A DNA stretch of 64,000 bases from Gordonia sp. SL306 (GTDB lineage: Bacteria > Actinomycetota > Actinomycetes > Mycobacteriales > Mycobacteriaceae): the NCBI RefSeq assembly GCF_026625785.1, contig NZ_CP113063.1:558001-622000 (forward strand), read 5' to 3'. Positions 56,546 through 64,000 of this stretch are shown piece by piece. A program made the translations under genes and the position numbers. Each line of letters opens with the position of its first letter. The stretch's first letter is position 1. The notes below the pieces were generated by a model, which was not told the origin of the DNA, ran no database searches, and saw only the letters and a list, made by a program, of their open reading frames with translations.

Positions 56546-57628
56546 TCATCCGATGGGCAACTTGCCGCCGAACAGCCCGTAGACCACCGTCAGCATCGCC
56601 TTGAGCACCTGCGCCGAGACGTCCTGCCCCTGACCGAGGAGCAACTGGGTGATCGCCTTCGGGTCGTCGGTGCCCAGCAGTTGCTGGACGAACGGGATGA
56701 CCGTGGCGAGCCCGCTGTCGTCGCTCTCGGGAGTCGACGGTGTCGTCGAGTTGGGCGCCGCCGAATTGGGTGCCGTCGAGTTCGGTGCTGGCGAGTTGGG
56801 TGCCGCCGGTGCCGGAGCAGGCGCGGCCGCCGGGCCGCGGACATAGTCGAGAATGCCGTCGGTGACCGCCATCGCGTACTTGAGCTGTCCGTCCTTACCC
56901 GAAAGTGACGCCGCCTCAGCCGGATTCGACAGGTTTCCCATCTCGATGAACACCGCGGGAACCTTCGTCAGGTTCACCGCCGCGATGTCCGACCGGGTCT
57001 GCAGACCCTTGGTGACACCCGCGTAGTTGGCCTCGGGGAAACCGGCCTTCACGAATGCGTCACGCATGGCCGACGAGGCCTTGCGGCCTTCCCCACCCTG
57101 GACGCGGCTCACCGTGCCGTCCGGGACCGGCAGCTGCGGCACGATCATGTGGAAGCCCTTCTTGGCCGCATCCGAACCAGCGGAGGTCGAATCCGCGTGC
57201 AGGCTCACCGCGACGGCGGCACCGGAACGGCTGGCGGCCGCAGCCCGCTGGTCCACACAGCCACCCCATCCCGTGTCGTCGGGTCGGCTGAGGAACACAC
57301 GCGCACCCTGGCTCTCCAGGCCTGCCTTCACCAACTGGGTGATCTGCCAGTTGACGGTGTGCTCCTTGGTGCCGTTCACGCCGGTCGCACCCGACGTCTG
57401 GCAGTCCTTCTTGCCGCCTCGCCCGTCGGGCACCTGAGCGTTGAGTTTGTGTCCGGCCGAGCCGCCCTGGTGCCCGGGATCGAGGAAGATCGTCTTGCCC
57501 GCCAGGACGGTGCCGGTCGGTTGCGGCGCCGCGACGGCGTCGGGGGCCGCGATGGTCGTCATCGTGCCGGCCGTCAGGGTGAGCGCGGACACCGCCGCGA
57601 CGACGATGCGCCGCCGTCGGCCGATCAT
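56546..57628 (-). CDS. Secreted N-acetylmuramoyl-L-alanine amidase (Amidase_3, Ami1/Rv3717-like)
   Basis: The 360-residue precursor has a signal peptide (RRRRIVVAAVSALTLTAG, cleavage near VAA-AP). The zinc amidase has His53 (DPGHQGG), Glu89 (TKEHTVN), His144 (SLHADS) and the catalytic Glu of FIEMGN. It cuts the amide bond between N-acetylmuramic acid and the stem peptide. An Ala/Pro/Asn/Ser linker with four repeats (56745-56804) joins it to a C-terminal helical segment. Two cysteines in KKDCQTSG and GGCVDQR match the disulphide of Rv3717. Upstream ATGs at 57652 and 57667 are alternative starts. Confidence 0.9.
   Translation of the reverse strand: MIGRRRRIVVAAVSALTLTAGTMTTIAAPDAVAAPQPTGTVLAGKTIFLDPGHQGGSAGHKLNAQVPDGRGGKKDCQTSGATGVNGTKEHTVNWQITQLVKAGLESQGARVFLSRPDDTGWGGCVDQRAAAASRSGAAVAVSLHADSTSAGSDAAKKGFHMIVPQLPVPDGTVSRVQGGEGRKASSAMRDAFVKAGFPEANYAGVTKGLQTRSDIAAVNLTKVPAVFIEMGNLSNPAEAASLSGKDGQLKYAMAVTDGILDYVRGPAAAPAPAPAAPNSPAPNSTAPNSAAPNSTTPSTPESDDSGLATVIPFVQQLLGTDDPKAITQLLLGQGQDVSAQVLKAMLTVVYGLFGGKLPIG
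56745..56804. repeat. 15-bp tandem repeat encoding the amidase linker
   Basis: Four imperfect 15-bp units code for PNSxA repeats in the linker of the amidase. The variable third-base pattern suggests an expansion kept for length. Confidence 0.8.
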
Positions 57629-57863
57629 CCGTCCCCCGGAACGCCGGGTCATCACAGTCTGGGTCATCACACACCGGGCGCCATCCGACCTGCGGTCGGA
57701 CCGGCGCCACACTCCCTTCCAAGATGCAACACTGGCCACTTTAGTCACATTGGTAACAGTGAAACAGGCTGCCAGACGAAACGAAAATTCGCGACCTGCG
57801 GCGATACAAACCGTTAGGGAGCTGTGACATCACGCCGTGCACAATCGGGCCTCATACCGGACC

Positions 57864-58934
57864 TCACACCGACGAGAGATATCGCGTGATGCTGAGGATG
57901 CCGTGCTCGTCGGGGGTACCGTCGCCGACCGTCGCCTGGAGCCCACGATGCGCCTCAGACGGGTCGAGACCTGCACCGATCACCACCAGGCGCGAGATCC
58001 TCGGTTCGCCCGACCACGGCAGCCGCTGCACCCGGACGAACCCGCCGACGGCGTGCACCACGAACTTCTGACGGTGCCCCGGCACGTCGAAGGCGGCGAC
58101 ACCCTTGATCCGGTAGCACCCGGCAGGCGGACGCTCGAGAAGTGCGGCCAGTCGCCGCGGATCGAGCGGCGCCTCGCTGACGAACTCGACGGATTGGTAC
58201 CCGTCGTGCAGGTGGGTGTGGCCGGAATGATCGTCGCCGTCATGACCGTGGTCGTGGCCGAGGCCCTGGTCATCGACTTCCGCGAGGAGCGCGTCGAGGG
58301 TCAGTTGACCGCCCGATGCGGTCGAGGTGACCGGTCGATCGGTGGCGTCGAACAACAGCCCGGGATCGACCACGGCATCGGTGGTGACGACCGTCGGCGC
58401 CGAGTCGTTGACGGCACCGACCAGGTCGCGCACACCGGCCAGCCCGGCGTCGTCGACGAGGTCTGCCTTGTTGATCACCACCAGGTCGGCGATCTCGATG
58501 TGCCGGTCCACCTCCGGGTGGCGCCGACGCAGATCGGTCAGAGCCGCCGCGTCGACCACATAGGCCAGGCCGCCGTACCGCAACCTCGCATCCGTGAGGC
58601 CGGTGATCATCCGGATCAGGGCGCGGGGCTCGGCGATGCCACTGGCCTCGATGACGATCACGTCGATCCCCGCGGCCGGCCGCAGCAGAGCGGTCAACGC
58701 GCTTTCGACCCCGTCGGCGTCGACGCTGCAGCACACACACCCGTTCGACAGGCTGACGGTCCCGTCGGCCTGACCGGCGATCAGCATCGCGTCGATGTTG
58801 ATCGACCCGAAGTCGTTGACCAGCACGCCGATCCTGGTTCCCGACGCACTTCGCAGCAGGTGATTGAGCAGTGTCGTCTTGCCGGAACCCAGATACCCGG
58901 CAACAAGGACGACCGGTACCGATTCACGGGTCAC
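57864..58934 (-). CDS. CobW/COG0523-family GTPase metal chaperone
   Basis: The 356-residue protein has GSGKT (16-20), the metal-binding CVCC (66-69) and NKAD (155-158). A histidine-rich loop ([16 protein letters not shown], 227-242) precedes the CobW C-terminal domain with [30 protein letters not shown]0523 proteins deliver zinc or other metals to client enzymes; the His-rich loop points to Zn or Ni. The GTG start overlaps the TrhO stop (GTGA), so the two are cotranscribed. No Zur box was identified upstream. Confidence 0.9.
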   Translation of the reverse strand: MTRESVPVVLVAGYLGSGKTTLLNHLLRSASGTRIGVLVNDFGSINIDAMLIAGQADGTVSLSNGCVCCSVDADGVESALTALLRPAAGIDVIVIEASGIAEPRALIRMITGLTDARLRYGGLAYVVDAAALTDLRRRHPEVDRHIEIADLVVINKADLVDDAGLAGVRDLVGAVNDSAPTVVTTDAVVDPGLLFDATDRPVTSTASGGQLTLDALLAEVDDQGLGHDHGHDGDDHSGHTHLHDGYQSVEFVSEAPLDPRRLAALLERPPAGCYRIKGVAAFDVPGHRQKFVVHAVGGFVRVQRLPWSGEPRISRLVVIGAGLDPSEAHRGLQATVGDGTPDEHGILSITRYLSSV

Positions 58935-59812
58935 CGTGATGCCGCCTCCAGTGACTCGCTGCTCGCACCCGCCTCGCAGCCGGGACAGATCACCGCGAGC
59001 TCGCGACCGAGGGCGTCGGGGAAGTTCGCCACGCCGCTGGTCTTCGCCCCACACCGTGCACAGGTGCCGACCACCGCGGCGTGATCGGAGAACTCGACCG
59101 TCATGCGGTTGTCGAACACATAGAGCGAGCCCTCCCACAGGCCGTCGTCGCCGAACTCCTCGCCGTAGCGTGCGATGCCGCCGTCGAGCTGGTAGACCTC
59201 CTGGAATCCTCGCGCCCGCATCAGGCTGCTGAGGACCTCGCAGCGCACCCCTCCGGTGCAGTAGGTGACGACCGGCCGGTCCTTGAGATGGTCGTAGGCC
59301 CCGCTGTCGAGGAGCGGGACGAAATCGCGCGTCGACTGCGCGCCGGTGACGACCGCTCCCGCGAAATGACCAACCTCGGCCTCGATCCGGTTCCGGCCGT
59401 CGAAGAAGACCACGTCCTCACCGCGGTCGGCCACCAGCTCGTTGACCTCGCCGGGGCTCAACCGGGTGCCCCCACCGACCACCCCGTCCTCATCGACGTG
59501 GACCTCGTCGGGCACGCCGAATGTGACGATCTCCGGCCGAACCCGAACGCTCAGTCGGGGAAAGTCGTCTCCCGTCCCGTCGGACCATTTGATGTCGGCG
59601 TGCTTGAACGCCGGATACGAGCGGGTGGCCTTGACGTACCTTTTCACCTGAACGATGTCGCCGCCGACGGTGCTGTTGATGCCGTGGGGTGACACGATGA
59701 TCCTGCCGCGCAGGCCGTGCTGTTCACAGATGGCCTGTTGCCACAACCGGATGGCGTCGGGATCGGCCAGCGGTGTGAACACATAGAACAACACGATCTT
59801 GGGAGTCGACAC
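58931..59812 (-). CDS. trhO: tRNA uridine-5-oxyacetic-acid pathway hydroxylase TrhO (rhodanese domain)
   Basis: The 293-residue protein matches TrhO/YceA. The N-terminal acylphosphatase-like domain ([22 protein letters not shown] then [16 protein letters not shown]) is followed by a rhodanese domain with [21 protein letters not shown] and the active-site Cys185 in [12 protein letters not shown]-terminal zinc-ribbon-like piece has CARCGA and CPGCE. TrhO hydroxylates U34 of tRNA using oxygen. It starts at GTG 59812, one base from the divergent lipoprotein start. Confidence 0.9.
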   Translation of the reverse strand: MSTPKIVLFYVFTPLADPDAIRLWQQAICEQHGLRGRIIVSPHGINSTVGGDIVQVKRYVKATRSYPAFKHADIKWSDGTGDDFPRLSVRVRPEIVTFGVPDEVHVDEDGVVGGGTRLSPGEVNELVADRGEDVVFFDGRNRIEAEVGHFAGAVVTGAQSTRDFVPLLDSGAYDHLKDRPVVTYCTGGVRCEVLSSLMRARGFQEVYQLDGGIARYGEEFGDDGLWEGSLYVFDNRMTVEFSDHAAVVGTCARCGAKTSGVANFPDALGRELAVICPGCEAGASSESLEAASR

Positions 59813-59813
59813 A

Positions 59814-60602
59814 GTGCAAGGGTACGGACGACTGCGCAGGCGCTTTTCACATGTCTGCGTCGTCGGGGCCCTGGTAATGCTCGTCAGCGCGGGGTGTTCA
59901 CTCACCTCGGGTACCGATCCGTCCCGGATCGTGCTGCCACCCACCGATGTGCTGTCCACCGAATCCGAGGTCGAGACCACGACGACCGCCCCTGCGCCGT
60001 CCACCCCCGATACCGCCGTCGCCCTGCCGGACTGGACGATCGGCCGCGTGATCGCGCTCGCACCTCGTGTCGACAATTCCCACTATCACCAGGGTTCGGT
60101 ACGACCCAATTCCCCGATCGAGGACACGTCCGGCTTCCACTTCACCACTCCCGACCGCCGGGTGAACTGTTCCACCGGAACCAACGGCAGCGCCACGCTG
60201 GCCTGCCGACTGAACACGGAAACGCGCGGGAACCCACCGGCCGACACACCGAGCAGTTGCCGGTGGGCGCGCAATCTTGTGACGCTGAGCACCGATGATG
60301 CACAACGCGGTGCGTGCGCCAATCGCTATCCCGTCCTGTACCGGAGCACAATCGTGGACTACGGCCACACCATTTCGATCTCGCGGTTTTCCTGCCTCGT
60401 CGAGACGGCCGGAATGTACTGTCTCGAATCCAGGTCGAAGTCCGGATTCGCCATCACCCCAAGGGGTTACCTCCCGATTGCGGCCGGCGACCGCGCCCCG
60501 TCGGCGCTGACCGGAATACCCGAGTCGGCTTCCGAATCAGAGGCCGCGACCACGCGTGAGGGAAATCAGGAAACGCCTGTACCCAGTCCGCCCACTTCAT
60601 GA
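59814..60602 (+). CDS. Lipoprotein with cysteine-rich extracellular domain
   Basis: The 262-residue precursor has a basic start (RLRRRF), a hydrophobic stretch and lipobox VSAGC (Cys28). A Thr/Pro linker follows, then a domain with six to eight cysteines (VNCSTG, LACRL, SSCRW, GACANRY, FSCLV and YCLES) that probably form disulphides. I recognise no enzyme. The GTG at 59814 is preferred; a TTG at 59799 and later starts are possible. It is divergent from trhO with a single base between the start codons. Confidence 0.68.
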   Translation: MQGYGRLRRRFSHVCVVGALVMLVSAGCSLTSGTDPSRIVLPPTDVLSTESEVETTTTAPAPSTPDTAVALPDWTIGRVIALAPRVDNSHYHQGSVRPNSPIEDTSGFHFTTPDRRVNCSTGTNGSATLACRLNTETRGNPPADTPSSCRWARNLVTLSTDDAQRGACANRYPVLYRSTIVDYGHTISISRFSCLVETAGMYCLESRSKSGFAITPRGYLPIAAGDRAPSALTGIPESASESEAATTREGNQETPVPSPPTS

Positions 60603-60806
60603 TCGAACTCCGGTAATCACCCGAGTCGTTATTCGCATACTCCAGGGAATGGTGGGGTTCTCAGGAACTTATTATTTCCGGACGTCTACCATGTATCCGA
60701 CCAACAAAGAAACAATCGTTGTTGCTCCCGGCTTGCGCACGGCGAATGGTTGGTCGAGACAATTCAGGTGAGAACAGATTCTCACTCCGAGGACAGGGAG
60801 TTCACT
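60603..60806 (+). promoter_or_regulatory. AT-richer leader region of lsr2
   Basis: This 204-bp spacer is visibly richer in A/T than its neighbours (for example TTATTATTTCC near 60670 and AACAAAGAAACAATCG near 60702). It carries GACAGGGAG 6-14 nt before the lsr2 ATG. Lsr2 binds AT-rich DNA and is often self-regulating, so autorepression is plausible. Confidence 0.5.
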
Positions 60807-61142
60807 ATGGCGAAGAAGGAAATCGTCCAAGTCATTGATGACATCGATGGCAAGGTCCTCGACGATTACGAGACCGTGCGTTGGTCATTGGACGGAAAAG
60901 CCTACGAATTCGACACTTCGTCGAAGCATGCGGCGCAGTTCCGTGATTCGTTGGAGAAGTACGTCTCGGTATCGCGAGTGACGTCGTCGCGGGGCATCAA
61001 GCGAGCGGCCCCGGTCTCCACGGCTCGCAGCAAGGAACAGACCAAGGCCATTCGCGAATGGGCCAACAAGAACGGCTACGAGGTCAGCGATCGGGGCCGC
61101 ATCCCGCTCAGCGTCATCGACGCCTTCGAGGCCGCGCACTGA
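60807..61142 (+). CDS. lsr2: Nucleoid-associated protein Lsr2
   Basis: The 111-residue protein begins [24 protein letters not shown], the conserved dimerisation domain. A linker follows, then a C-terminal DNA-binding domain with [26 protein letters not shown], where RGR is the AT-hook-like minor-groove contact. Lsr2 silences AT-rich, often foreign DNA in actinobacteria and compacts the nucleoid. A strong terminator follows at 61181-61216. Confidence 0.97.
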   Translation: MAKKEIVQVIDDIDGKVLDDYETVRWSLDGKAYEFDTSSKHAAQFRDSLEKYVSVSRVTSSRGIKRAAPVSTARSKEQTKAIREWANKNGYEVSDRGRIPLSVIDAFEAAH

Positions 61143-61180
61143 CCAACCGAACACGCTTCGCCATCGCGAACGCCTGTCGC

Positions 61181-61216
61181 CGGAAGGCCCGGACCCGCAG
61201 AGGTCCGGGCCTTCCG
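61181..61216 (+). terminator. Terminator after lsr2
   Basis: A perfect 15-nt stem (CGGAAGGCCCGGACC and its complement) encloses a 6-nt loop. It lies between convergent genes that stop at 61142 and 61226. Confidence 0.88.
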
Positions 61217-61225
61217 CCGTTTCGG

Positions 61226-62596
61226 TCACCCCGCCAGCAACGCCGATTCGGCTCGCAGGTCTGCAGGCAGATCCTCGTCGGCGGTGCCGAGTCCTAGATG
61301 CTCACGCAGTGTCGTGCCGTGGTACTCCTCACGGAACAATCCGCGCCGCTGCAATTCCGGGACCACATAGTCGACGAAGTCGTTGAACGTACCCGGCGTC
61401 TGGGCACTCGACACGATGAATCCGTCCGCCTCTCCCCCGGTGAAGGACTCCTCGATCTGATCGGCCACATCGGCCGCCGTCCCCACGAATTGCGGCAGCA
61501 GAACTCCCTGGGCGTAGAGCTTGCCGATGTCACGCAACGTGAGACTGTCGCGCTGACTGAGCCGGCGCGCGACATCGAAGAGTCCTTGGGTTCCGCTCAC
61601 GGAGATGTCCTCGACGGGCGCTTCGAGGTCGTATTGCGAGAAGTCGTGATCGGTGTGGACCGAAAGCGTGATGAGCCCCGAGATCGGATCGGCGAGTTCG
61701 TTGTGAAAGGCCTGCTTCTCCCGAGCAATGGAGGCGGTTTCCCCGATGAAGGGGATGAACGACGGAAAGATCTTCACGTGATCGGGATTGCGACCATGAT
61801 CCGACGCCCGCGACTTCACGTCGTCGTAGTACGCCCGGCGCCCCTCCGGGGTCGGGTCGATCTCGAAGATCGCCTCCGCCCATCGTGCGGCGAAGTTCTT
61901 CCCGGTCTCCGACGACCCGGCCTGGATCAGCACCGGGCGGTGTTGAGGTGATCGGGGTTGGTTCAGCGGTCCGCGCGTCCGGTAGTACTCACCGACATGG
62001 TCGACGGTCCGGATCTTGTCCGGGTCGGCCCACACTCCCGACTCCTTGTCCGCGGACACCGCATCCGGTTCCCAACTCGACCACAGTTCGATCGCGGTTC
62101 GCACGAATTCCTCCGCGCGCAGATAGCGTTCGTCGTGCTCGACGTGCGATTCGAATCCGAAGTTCTGGGCCTCGGCCTGCGACAGCGACGTGACGATGTT
62201 CCATGCGATCCGGCCGCGGGTCAGGTGATCGAGAGAGCCGAACACACGCGCGAGCTCGTAGGGGTGGAAGTAGGTGGTGGACTTGGTGACCGCGATGCCG
62301 AGTCGGCTGGTGACGGCCGCGATGCTGGCAGCCACCAGCGTCGGGTCGATGGTCGCGGCCGCCTGGGTCCCCCGACGAAAAGGCTCGGATTGGTCGCCGC
62401 CGAATCGCACGGGAGCGGCGAGCAGATCCGCGAAGAATGCGAAATCGAACTTGCCGCGTTCGAGGATCCGCCCCACTCGGTGATAGTGATCGGGACCGAA
62501 ATAGTCGGTTTCCGAACCAGGATGCCGCCACGCGGCATGCGAATGGGTGACCGGGGAGGCGATGAGGAATCCGCCGAGGTGCAACTGTCGGGTCAT
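61226..62596 (-). CDS. FMN-dependent monooxygenase, NtaA/SnaA/DmoA (bacterial luciferase-like) family
   Basis: The 456-residue protein matches the nitrilotriacetate monooxygenase component A family: LHLGGFLIASPVTHSHAAWRHP at the start, FDFAFFADLLA, TSRLGIAVTKSTTYFHPYELARVFGSLDHLTRGRIAWNIVTSLSQAEAQNFG and RPVLIQAGSSETGKNFAARWAEAIFEI. It should use FMNH2 from a separate reductase and O2 to oxidise a sulfur- or nitrogen-containing compound. No flavin reductase gene is adjacent. It diverges from the alpha/beta hydrolase. Confidence 0.92.
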   Translation of the reverse strand: MTRQLHLGGFLIASPVTHSHAAWRHPGSETDYFGPDHYHRVGRILERGKFDFAFFADLLAAPVRFGGDQSEPFRRGTQAAATIDPTLVAASIAAVTSRLGIAVTKSTTYFHPYELARVFGSLDHLTRGRIAWNIVTSLSQAEAQNFGFESHVEHDERYLRAEEFVRTAIELWSSWEPDAVSADKESGVWADPDKIRTVDHVGEYYRTRGPLNQPRSPQHRPVLIQAGSSETGKNFAARWAEAIFEIDPTPEGRRAYYDDVKSRASDHGRNPDHVKIFPSFIPFIGETASIAREKQAFHNELADPISGLITLSVHTDHDFSQYDLEAPVEDISVSGTQGLFDVARRLSQRDSLTLRDIGKLYAQGVLLPQFVGTAADVADQIEESFTGGEADGFIVSSAQTPGTFNDFVDYVVPELQRRGLFREEYHGTTLREHLGLGTADEDLPADLRAESALLAG

Positions 62597-62716
62597 TTTG
62601 CGTCCTTCACTGGGTGTGCGATGCGCGACGAGTCAATCCCGATGCGGCGCATTTGCCCACGGTTTGGGTCGTGCTGATCCGATCCGGCCCTGCCGGTCCG
62701 CCCTTAGGATGAGCGG

Positions 62717-63424
62717 ATGGCGACCTTCGCACTCGTTCCCGGGGCCGGCGGTAGCGGCTGGTATTGGCATCGCGTCGTCCCGGAACTCGAGCAGCGGGGA
62801 CATCGGGCGGTGGCGCTCGACCTCCCGTCCGGGGATCCGGCCGCAGACTTCGCGGCCTACACCGACGCCTGTGTGCAGCAACTCCGCAACGCCGGGATCG
62901 ATATCGCGGCAGGCGACGGTGACGTCGTGGTGGTCGCGCAGTCGCTGGGTGGATTCACCGCACCGGTGTTGGCCGAGCGAGTGGGCTCCGAACGCATCGT
63001 GTTGGTGAACGCGATGATCCCGCTCCCCCACGAGACCCCGGGTCATTGGTTCGGCCACAGCGGCGCCGGGCAGGCACGCAAGGCACTCGCCGCCGCCGAC
63101 GGCCGTGAACTCGGCGACGACATCGACGAGATGCAGGAGTTCTTCCACGATGTGCCCGACGACGTCGTCGAGGAGGCGATGAGGCAGGGCGAGCCCGAAC
63201 AGTCCGATGCGATCATGGACTGTGCCACGCCGTTCGACGTCTGGCCCGCCCCCGTCACGGTCGTGACCGGTCGCGACGACCGCTTGTTTCCCAGGGACTT
63301 CCAGGTGCAGTTCGCCAAGGAGCGCCTCGGCGTCGATGCCGTGGTGGTCCCCGGCGGTCACCTGGCAGCGCTGAGTCAGCCGGCGGCCCTGGCCGATGCG
63401 TTCCTCTCCAGCGGCGGCACCTGA
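62717..63424 (+). CDS. Alpha/beta hydrolase, EstC/salicylate-esterase-like
   Basis: The 235-residue cytosolic hydrolase starts ATFALVPGAGGSGWYWHRVVPELEQRGHRAVALDLP. It has the nucleophile elbow VVAQSLGGF (Ser near residue 77), an Asp in VVTGRDDRLFP and the final His in PGGHLAALSQP. This resembles the EstC/plant methylesterase-like branch. It is divergent from the flavin monooxygenase and could act in the same pathway. Substrate unknown. Confidence 0.88.
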   Translation: MATFALVPGAGGSGWYWHRVVPELEQRGHRAVALDLPSGDPAADFAAYTDACVQQLRNAGIDIAAGDGDVVVVAQSLGGFTAPVLAERVGSERIVLVNAMIPLPHETPGHWFGHSGAGQARKALAAADGRELGDDIDEMQEFFHDVPDDVVEEAMRQGEPEQSDAIMDCATPFDVWPAPVTVVTGRDDRLFPRDFQVQFAKERLGVDAVVVPGGHLAALSQPAALADAFLSSGGT

Positions 63425-63449
63425 AAACAGGTCGCATTGCCCGACTCGG

Positions 63450-63461
63450 GTAGTGCACTAC
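63450..63461. promoter_or_regulatory. 12-bp palindrome upstream of the partial gene
   Basis: GTAGTGCACTAC is a perfect palindrome in the 139-bp spacer before the gene at 63564. Position and symmetry suggest a regulator site. Confidence 0.4.
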
Positions 63462-63514
63462 TCTTCCGGTCAGATCGCCGGGCTCGCAGAATGATCTGGA
63501 GTGTTCGATTCCTC

Positions 63515-63538
63515 CACCTGGTCCGCCCGGACCAGGTG
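63515..63538. promoter_or_regulatory. 10-nt perfect hairpin in the leader of the partial gene
   Basis: CACCTGGTCC, loop GCCC and the exact complement end 25 bp before the ATG at 63564. There is no U tract. It may be the terminator of the hydrolase gene or a leader element of the next gene. Confidence 0.45.
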
Positions 63539-63563
63539 CCGCTCATCGCGTAAAGGCCGAAAC

Positions 63564-64000
63564 ATGGAGCGATACCCGATCATCTACATCCGGGGCTACG
63601 CCGGCGGGACAGCCGGCATCGACAGCCAGGTCGATGATCCGTTCTACGGATTCAACGAAGGCGCCACGCATATCCGGGTCGACGGGAACGGGGACCCGCG
63701 GTTCTACCAGTTCGAAGGACCGATGCTCCGGTTGCTGATCGACCACGACTACAAACTGCTCGTGCACGGCGACCAGGAGGCGTATCTGCGCAATGCCGAT
63801 GACGGTGCCATTGCCGAGGACTCGATCTGGGTATACCGGTTCTACGATCAGGCCGCGACGACATTTGCTGCTCCACCTCACCGGAACGTTGCGCAGAGGG
63901 TCTTCTCCTCGATACATCAACGCGTCACCGCCGACGGATTCGACATCGAAGACGCTGCACTCGGCCTCTACGACCTGATCGATCTGGTGCGTCGAAAGAC
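63564..64000 (+). CDS. Partial gene: alpha/beta-hydrolase-like protein cut by the window end
   Basis: The frame opens at ATG 63564 and runs open for 145 codons to the window end. The start MERYPIIYIRGYAGGTAG resembles the first strand and oxyanion turn of lipase-like alpha/beta hydrolases. It continues with DDPFYGFNEGATHIRV, FYQFEGPMLRLLIDHDYKLLVHG and DSIWVYRFYDQAATTF. The nucleophile region would lie beyond the window. It resembles large actinobacterial hydrolase-like hypothetical proteins; I cannot name the substrate. Confidence 0.75.
   Translation, partial: MERYPIIYIRGYAGGTAGIDSQVDDPFYGFNEGATHIRVDGNGDPRFYQFEGPMLRLLIDHDYKLLVHGDQEAYLRNADDGAIAEDSIWVYRFYDQAATTFAAPPHRNVAQRVFSSIHQRVTADGFDIEDAALGLYDLIDLVRRK

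Noticed and set aside
57700..57790. MtrA-like GTCAC/GTAAC spaced boxes before the amidase gene
   Set aside because: The motif match (GTCAC near 57741, GTAAC shortly after) is short and imperfect; I could not separate it from chance.
1..64000. CRISPR arrays, tRNA or rRNA genes
   Set aside because: No regularly spaced repeats of CRISPR type, and no tRNA cloverleaf or rRNA core sequence was recognised in any spacer.

Overview
The window is a GC-rich actinobacterial chromosome segment, most likely from the mycolic-acid group (Gordonia or a close Rhodococcus-like relative). Support for this comes from an Lsr2 nucleoid protein, an Ada-AlkA fusion of the mycobacterial type, an MpaB-type oxygenase, an HtrA/PepD-type protease, many TetR, PucR and MarR regulators, frequent GTG starts, and the linkage of ychF with a DUF6542 membrane protein as in Mycobacterium. 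The genus is an inference. I saw no rRNA, tRNA, CRISPR array, transposase or integrase.

Layout. 1-9.7 kb: cation/proton antiporter, secreted Ala/Pro-rich protein, hotdog thioesterase, a SugE/Gdx exporter under a guanidine-III riboswitch, a NarL-type two-component system divergent from an ABC exporter, a secreted lipase and a YdcF-like protein. 9.7-20.4 kb: PHP-domain protein, permuted-papain-like hydrolase, MpaB oxygenase with a divergent TetR, HtrA protease, and a nucleobase cluster (Fe(II) dioxygenase, cytosine-deaminase-like enzyme, PucR regulator, NCS1 permease). 20.4-26 kb: ECF42-type sigma factor with its DGPF partner, cyanase, and a complete ehuBCDA ectoine uptake operon. 26-36 kb: flavin/F420-type enzyme, lipid kinase, DoxX/HxlR pair, MarR-MFS efflux operon, amino-acid permease, and a two-gene unit encoding an ATP-grasp ligase and a large unrecognised protein with a papain-like Gln/Cys/His/Asn arrangement.

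36-47 kb: SRPBCC protein, DUF427 protein with a 19-codon leader ORF, thioesterase, GH43-like secreted protein, ABC-F ATPase, TetR/SDR pair, then a mosaic region leading to ychF. The mosaic holds two near-identical msrA genes, a TetR, DUF1801 and DUF1059 genes, a VOC gene and a truncated VOC copy. Copies of the 3' end of ychF recur at module borders, which suggests stepwise accretion of DNA at the ychF 3' end. 47.8-64 kb: PerM-type permease, Ada-AlkA plus Ogt alkylation-repair operon, RmuC, DUF6542 protein, nucleosidase, SDR/fructosamine-kinase pair, peptidoglycan amidase, TrhO-CobW pair, a lipoprotein, Lsr2, a flavin monooxygenase, an alpha/beta hydrolase and a gene cut by the window end.

Most neighbouring sets are simple local operons joined by 4-nt ATGA or GTGA overlaps, or regulator/target pairs with visible palindromic operators between them. 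The candidates for something undescribed are the ATP-grasp/papain-like pair (32.6-36.0 kb), the ychF 3'-end accretion locus (41.4-46.7 kb) with its msrA-coupled micro-ORFs, and the deaminase/dioxygenase/permease cluster (15.1-19.7 kb).
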